DNA of 64,000 bases, taken from Flavobacterium sp. N1736 (GTDB lineage Bacteria > Bacteroidota > Bacteroidia > Flavobacteriales > Flavobacteriaceae). Of the stretch, positions 59,307 to 64,000 are shown piece by piece (the stretch's first letter is position 1; each line of letters begins with the position of its first letter). The translations under genes and the position numbers were made by a program. The notes under the pieces were generated by a model that made no database searches, had not been told where the DNA came from, and saw only the letters and a program-made list of their open reading frames with translations. Location: assembly GCF_025947065.1 (NCBI RefSeq), contig NZ_CP109994.1:992001-1056000 (forward strand), in the 5' to 3' direction.

Positions 59307-60749
59307 ATGAAATTATCTACCCAAATCCTTTTAGCATTTACACTGATAATTTTGCTCTCTGTTGCAGACTCATATACCAATTATATGATGTCAAAAAAAG
59401 TGCAGCTTAACTCGCATTTTCTCGCAAGATCCGAAGAAATAATCCGTACATCGAACAAAACACACAAAGCAATTATCGAAATGCAAAGCGCGTTTAGAGG
59501 TTATTTGCTTACAGACGATCATATTTTTCTGGATACTTATTTTAGAGGACTCAAGATTGTACCGCTTTTAATAAACGAACAAAAACTCCGAATAGGCAAT
59601 GAGCAGCCACAACGGGAAATTTTAGATTCGATCGATGGGCTTCATAAAAATTGGCTGGAACATTCTAAAAAACTTATTCAAATTAGAAAAGAAGGACCAA
59701 AATCACTGAATAATTTTTTTGAAACCTCATTAAAAAGGCACGTCGGAAAAAAAATCAACGATGACATTTCTAAAAAATTCACACGATTCGACCGTATAGA
59801 ATACAAAAGAAGAAGGCATCATAGTGACGAATTACTTACATCGCTGACACGTACGAGAACTTTTTCTCTCGTTTTTCTGGCTTTAACCATTATCGTTGGT
59901 ATTTGCAGTACCTTTTACATCATGCAGATAACCACCAAGCGAATTTCTTCGATGGTACGTCTTGCCGAAAATATCTCTAAAGGAAAATTTACAAGTATTG
60001 AAGATACCAGAAATGATGAGCTGACAGCATTGGCATCATCGCTAAATAGCATGTCGGGTAAACTGGATAAAAACATTCATGAATTAAAAAACAGAAACGC
60101 AGAACTTAATAAGTTTGCTTATGTTGTTTCGCACGATTTAAAGGCGCCAATTCGCGGTATTCATAACGTAATTACATGGATTGAAGAAGATTTAGACGGA
60201 GAACTTTCTCCTGAATTAAAACGATATCTGGCTATTATTCCGCAAAAAACCAGACGAATGGAAGCGTTAATCAACGGTTTGTTAGATTACGCCAGATTGA
60301 ATATAAAAGTATTGCCGGAACATATTAATACCAATAATCTGGTTCATGAAATTGCCGATTCGATTGTACCCAGAAACTTTAAACTTGAAATAAGCAATTT
60401 GCCGGAATTGTTTACTGAGCGCATAAAACTCGAACAGGTTTTTGCTAATTTAATTAGTAATGCCGTAAAATATACCGCGAGAGAAGATGCCGTAATTGAA
60501 ATTAGCTGTAGAAAGTATTCTAATTTTTATGAATTTTCGGTTAAAGACAACGGAATCGGTATTGCCATAGAATACCACCAAAAAATATTCGAAATATTCC
60601 AGACACTTCGCGAACAAAACGAACAGGAAAGTACAGGAGTTGGACTTGCGATTGTGAAAAAAATTATAGACGACCAACAAGAACATATTATTGTAATCTC
60701 TAAAGTAGGAGAAGGTGCAGAATTTATTTTTACCTGGAGAAATAGTTAA
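59307..60749 (+). CDS. CHASE3-domain sensor histidine kinase
   Basis: A 480-residue kinase. A first membrane helix (5-25), an extracellular CHASE3-type helical domain (about 30-180, with EMQSAFRGYLLTDDHIFLDT), a second helix (186-206), HAMP (207-260), HisKA with H276 in VVSHDLKAPIRG and HATPase with SNAVKYTARED, DNGIGI and STGVGLAIVKK. Intact. Probably forms a signalling module with the receivers on either side; the next starts 3 bp on. Confidence 0.95.
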   Translation: MKLSTQILLAFTLIILLSVADSYTNYMMSKKVQLNSHFLARSEEIIRTSNKTHKAIIEMQSAFRGYLLTDDHIFLDTYFRGLKIVPLLINEQKLRIGNEQPQREILDSIDGLHKNWLEHSKKLIQIRKEGPKSLNNFFETSLKRHVGKKINDDISKKFTRFDRIEYKRRRHHSDELLTSLTRTRTFSLVFLALTIIVGICSTFYIMQITTKRISSMVRLAENISKGKFTSIEDTRNDELTALASSLNSMSGKLDKNIHELKNRNAELNKFAYVVSHDLKAPIRGIHNVITWIEEDLDGELSPELKRYLAIIPQKTRRMEALINGLLDYARLNIKVLPEHINTNNLVHEIADSIVPRNFKLEISNLPELFTERIKLEQVFANLISNAVKYTAREDAVIEISCRKYSNFYEFSVKDNGIGIAIEYHQKIFEIFQTLREQNEQESTGVGLAIVKKIIDDQQEHIIVISKVGEGAEFIFTWRNS

Positions 60750-60752
60750 ATT

Positions 60753-61181
60753 ATGAAAAAACCAGCCATTTTATTAGTAGAAGATGATGAACTCGACATT
60801 ATAAGCGTGCAGAGATCATTAAAGAAATTAGAAATAGAATACGAACTTTATTCGGCTTATAACGGTATCGAAGCATTGAAACTGCTTAGAGATCCGGATT
60901 TAATGCTAAACCCGCAGGTTATTCTGTTGGATATTAATATGCCAAGAATGAACGGAATAGAGTTTTTGAAAGTAGTAAGGGAAGATGAAAAACTGAAAAA
61001 TATGAATGTTTTTATAATGACAACTTCTTCAGAAGGACACGATAGGTTCGAAGCAGAAAAACTCGGAATATCCGGTTACATCATAAAACCCTTAAATTAT
61101 AATGATAATACCAAAAGATCAGATTCTATGGATGCTTTTGTGCAATTTCATTTAAGGAAGATTTTACTGGAGAGTATGTAG
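60753..61181 (+). CDS. Single-domain response regulator
   Basis: A 142-residue receiver with VEDDELD and phospho-acceptor D60 in VILLDINMPRMNG, lysine in GYIIKPLNY. It starts 3 bp after the CHASE3 kinase stop, so it is its likely partner. No output domain. Confidence 0.94.
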   Translation: MKKPAILLVEDDELDIISVQRSLKKLEIEYELYSAYNGIEALKLLRDPDLMLNPQVILLDINMPRMNGIEFLKVVREDEKLKNMNVFIMTTSSEGHDRFEAEKLGISGYIIKPLNYNDNTKRSDSMDAFVQFHLRKILLESM

Positions 61182-61387
61182 AAGGAGGAAGGTTCAAAGT
61201 TACAAAGTTACAAAGGTCCTAAGTTAAAAAGGTTCAAAGTTTTTTTTAGAGACTCACAGCAGTGCGTTTAACATACAGTTAAAAAGAATCTGCTAAATCT
61301 GCTAAATCTGCGAGAAAAAATATATAACACATTGTTATTAAAAAACAACCAGCCAAAAAATAAATTTAATTCATTTTATAAAGAATT

Positions 61388-64000
61388 ATGAAAAAAGCAA
61401 GCGAAGAATTCGAAGAATCTGTTTTAACAGATGCTGAATTTTTAAAGATTTTAGTTAAGGTTAAAAACGGGAATTTTACCCAGCGTTTTCCAACAGATCA
61501 AAGTGGTGTAAAACGTTCTATTTGCGATACTCTAAACGAAATTATAGACCTGAACGAAAGGATGGTTTTTGAATTTCAAAAAGTTGGAAAAAGTATTGGT
61601 AAACAAGGAAAACTAACCAATCGTGTGGCACTTGACGGCGCAAGAGGTTCGTGGAGTTCCTGCGTTGATTCTGTAAATACGCTGATTTCAGATCTGGTGC
61701 ATCCTACAATTGAAATTGCACACGTAATTACATCGGTGGCAAAAGGAAACTTATCTCAGGAAATGCCCCTTTCTATTGAAGGAAACCCGCTTCAGGGAGA
61801 ATTCCTCAGGATTGCAAAAGAGGTAAACGGAATGGTAAAACAGCTGAATTTGTTCTCGATGGAGGTGACCCGTGTGGCGCGTGAGGTAGGAACCGAAGGA
61901 AAACTTGGAGGTCAGGCAAAAGTGCGAGGCGTGGGTGGAGTTTGGAAAGATTTGACCGATTCTGTAAATAAAATGGCTTCGAATTTAACGGGTCAGGTAC
62001 GTAATATTGCCGATGTAACAACGGCGGTAGCAAAAGGAGATTTATCTAAAAAGATTACCGTAGACGTAAAAGGAGAAATCCTCGAGCTAAAAAATACGAT
62101 TAACACGATGGTGGATCAGCTGAACTCGTTCTCCTCTGAAGTAACACGTGTGGCGAGAGAGGTAGGAACCGAAGGAAAACTTGGAGGTCAGGCGCAGGTA
62201 AAAGGAGTTGGGGGAACCTGGAAAGATTTAACAGATTCTGTAAACCAAATGGCGTCGAACTTAACAGGTCAGGTACGTAATATTGCCGATGTAACAACGG
62301 CGGTGGCAAAAGGAGATCTTTCGAAAAAAATTACCGTAGACGTAAAAGGAGAAATCCTCGAGCTAAAAGATACGATTAACACCATGGTGGATCAGCTGAA
62401 CTCTTTCTCATCAGAGGTAACGCGTGTATCACGTGAAGTAGGTTCAGAAGGAAAATTGGGAGGACAGGCAAGAGTACGAGGTGTTGGTGGTGTTTGGAAA
62501 GATTTGACCGACTCGGTAAACCAAATGGCATCGAACTTAACAGGTCAGGTACGTAATATTGCTGAGGTAACAACGGCGGTAGCGAAAGGCGATTTATCTA
62601 AAAAAATTACAGTAAACGTTGCGGGAGAAATTCTGGAACTTAAAAATACCATCAACACCATGGTGGATCAGCTGAACTCCTTTGGTTCTGAGGTAACCCG
62701 TGTGGCGCGTGAAGTAGGCTCAGAAGGAAAATTGGGAGGTCAGGCAAAAGTAAAAGGTGTTGGTGGAACATGGAAAGATTTAACCGATTCCGTGAACCAA
62801 ATGGCATCGAACTTAACCGGTCAGGTGCGTAATATTGCCGAGGTAACAACAGCGGTAGCAAACGGAGATTTATCCAAAAAAATTACAGCTGTCGCCGAAG
62901 GGGAAATTCTGGAGTTGAAGAAAACCATTAATACGATGGTGGATCAGCTGAATTCATTTTCATCAGAAGTAACCCGTGTGGCACTTGAGGTAGGAACAGA
63001 AGGAAAACTTGGAGGTCAGGCGAAAGTAAAAGGAGTTGGTGGAACGTGGAAAGATTTAACAGATTCCGTGAATCAGATGGCATCCAACTTAACAGGTCAG
63101 GTACGTAATATTGCCGAGGTAACAACAGCCGTAGCAAAAGGAGATTTATCACGCCAGATTACCGTAGATACAAAAGGAGAGATTCTGGAACTTAAAAACA
63201 CCATTAATACGATGGTGGGGCAGCTGAACTCCTTTGCTTCAGAGGTAACGCGTGTGGCAAGAGAGGTTGGTACCGAAGGAAAACTGGGAGGTCAGGCACA
63301 AGTAGAAGGTGTTGGTGGAACATGGAAAGATTTAACAGATTCGGTAAACCAAATGGCATCCAACTTAACAGGTCAGGTGCGTAATATTGCCGAAGTAACC
63401 ACAGCGGTAGCAAAAGGCGATTTATCATTGCAGATTACCGTAGACGTAAAAGGAGAAATCTTAGAGCTTAAAAATACAATTAATACCATGGTGGATCAGC
63501 TGCGAGGATTTGCATCTGAGGTAACAAGGGTATCACGTGAGGTAGGAACAGAAGGAAAATTGGGAGGACAGGCGAATGTGCCCGGAGTTGCCGGAACGTG
63601 GAAAGATTTAACAGATTCTGTTAACCAGATGGCGGGTAACTTAACCGCTCAGGTACGTAATATTGCCGATGTGGCGATTGCCGTAGCAAACGGAGATATG
63701 TCCCGAAAAATTACCGTTGACGTTCGTGGAGAAATTCTTCAATTAAAGGAAACTTTAAATACCATGGTAGATCAGCTTCGTGAGTTTGCATCAGAGGTAA
63801 CTCGTGTGGCGCGTGAAGTTGGTACCGAAGGAAAATTGGGAGGACAGGCGAATGTACCGGGAGTTGCCGGAACGTGGAAAGATTTAACAGATTCCGTGAA
63901 TCAAATGGCGGGTAACTTAACGACTCAGGTACGTAATATTGCCGAGGTAACAATTGCCGTAGCAAACGGGGATATGTCGAAAAAAATTACTGCCGACGTT
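61388..64000 (+). CDS. Poly-HAMP sensor histidine kinase, Nik1/group III type (right end truncated)
   Basis: An open frame of 871 codons starts at the ATG at 61388 ([20 protein letters not shown]) and runs off the right edge without a stop. After an N-terminal ~140-residue region (including [20 protein letters not shown]) it consists of 92-residue HAMP-type repeats. Each includes [42 protein letters not shown] and [11 protein letters not shown]. Repeat starts (MVxQL) fall at 61832, 62108, 62384, 62660, 62936, 63212, 63488 and 63764, exactly 276 bp apart. Eight are visible. The pattern is that of fungal osmosensing kinases and their bacterial relatives; kinase and receiver domains are expected beyond the edge. 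No signal peptide, so cytoplasmic. Confidence 0.93.
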   Translation, partial: MKKASEEFEESVLTDAEFLKILVKVKNGNFTQRFPTDQSGVKRSICDTLNEIIDLNERMVFEFQKVGKSIGKQGKLTNRVALDGARGSWSSCVDSVNTLISDLVHPTIEIAHVITSVAKGNLSQEMPLSIEGNPLQGEFLRIAKEVNGMVKQLNLFSMEVTRVAREVGTEGKLGGQAKVRGVGGVWKDLTDSVNKMASNLTGQVRNIADVTTAVAKGDLSKKITVDVKGEILELKNTINTMVDQLNSFSSEVTRVAREVGTEGKLGGQAQVKGVGGTWKDLTDSVNQMASNLTGQVRNIADVTTAVAKGDLSKKITVDVKGEILELKDTINTMVDQLNSFSSEVTRVSREVGSEGKLGGQARVRGVGGVWKDLTDSVNQMASNLTGQVRNIAEVTTAVAKGDLSKKITVNVAGEILELKNTINTMVDQLNSFGSEVTRVAREVGSEGKLGGQAKVKGVGGTWKDLTDSVNQMASNLTGQVRNIAEVTTAVANGDLSKKITAVAEGEILELKKTINTMVDQLNSFSSEVTRVALEVGTEGKLGGQAKVKGVGGTWKDLTDSVNQMASNLTGQVRNIAEVTTAVAKGDLSRQITVDTKGEILELKNTINTMVGQLNSFASEVTRVAREVGTEGKLGGQAQVEGVGGTWKDLTDSVNQMASNLTGQVRNIAEVTTAVAKGDLSLQITVDVKGEILELKNTINTMVDQLRGFASEVTRVSREVGTEGKLGGQANVPGVAGTWKDLTDSVNQMAGNLTAQVRNIADVAIAVANGDMSRKITVDVRGEILQLKETLNTMVDQLREFASEVTRVAREVGTEGKLGGQANVPGVAGTWKDLTDSVNQMAGNLTTQVRNIAEVTIAVANGDMSKKITADV
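61832..64000 (+). repeat. 276-bp in-frame tandem repeat array encoding HAMP units
   Basis: Eight units (the last partial) with a constant 276-bp period and high mutual nucleotide identity in the middle copies. This raises the chance of copy-number change by recombination and of assembly collapse. Confidence 0.92.

Noticed and set aside
61806..63965. Series of seven minus-strand frames of 65-84 codons at 276-bp intervals
   Set aside because: They are shadows of the in-frame HAMP repeat array on the plus strand; the regular spacing comes from the repeat.

Overview
The window looks like chromosomal DNA of a Bacteroidota bacterium, most likely a Flavobacterium. It is AT-rich. Promoter elements of the TAnnTTTG type are visible before many genes, and Shine-Dalgarno sequences are weak or absent. 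A large surface protein ends in a type IX secretion (T9SS) sorting domain. The intergenic regions are packed with short repeat families of the kind seen in flavobacterial genomes. No rRNA, tRNA, CRISPR array or complete insertion sequence was seen.

Layout. (1) 1-6251, minus strand: a type I restriction-modification operon reading hsdM, hsdS, a PIN-domain gene, a PD-(D/E)XK nuclease gene, then the first 18 codons of hsdR at the left edge. A RhuM-family gene lies upstream on the same strand. (2) 6576-11981: two TetR-controlled units, an SDR with its TetR and an MFS drug exporter plus thioesterase with a second TetR, each with visible palindromic operators. An HxlR regulator follows. (3) 12262-19862, plus strand: small-molecule and redox enzymes (three SDR, YceI, tautomerase or nitronate monooxygenase types), a cupin, an epoxide-hydrolase-like enzyme, a DUF1223 protein and a Crp/Fnr regulator. 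(4) 20311-24817: a LytS/LytTR-type two-component pair, DoxX, two thioredoxin-fold proteins, and a DUF6934 gene with a small overlapping partner ORF. (5) 25046-34669: a LuxR-type regulator and a six-gene NRPS-independent siderophore operon, both with Fur-like palindromes directly after the -7 element. (6) 34907-40210, minus strand: a frameshifted Abi gene, a small coiled-coil gene, RidA, Crp/Fnr, a membrane acyltransferase and a frameshifted membrane LytTR regulator. (7) 40448-46474: a T9SS leucine-rich-repeat protein behind a TPR histidine kinase and LytTR regulator. (8) 46707-49826: SDR, epimerase and AraC. (9) 49865-53814: a Kai-type operon (kaiC-kaiB-kaiB-PAS histidine kinase-REC), without kaiA in the window. 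(10) 54003-58464: an ECF42-type sigma factor with its YCII/DGPF partner, an AhpD-like protein and a membrane GT2 glycosyltransferase. (11) 58774-64000: REC, CHASE3 histidine kinase, REC, and a poly-HAMP kinase running off the right edge.

Most notable observations: a tandem-duplicated acyltransferase/siderophore-synthetase module, fused in one copy and split in the other; a Kai operon with two kaiB genes; an exact 276-bp poly-HAMP array; a three-promoter regulon defined by 21-bp-spaced direct repeats at a fixed distance from the -7 box; accessory nuclease genes inside a type I RM operon; and a MITE-like repeat family. Three genes (Abi, membrane LytTR, Kai-operon kinase) are each broken by a single-base indel in a short A/T run. 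That may reflect sequencing error rather than real pseudogenes.
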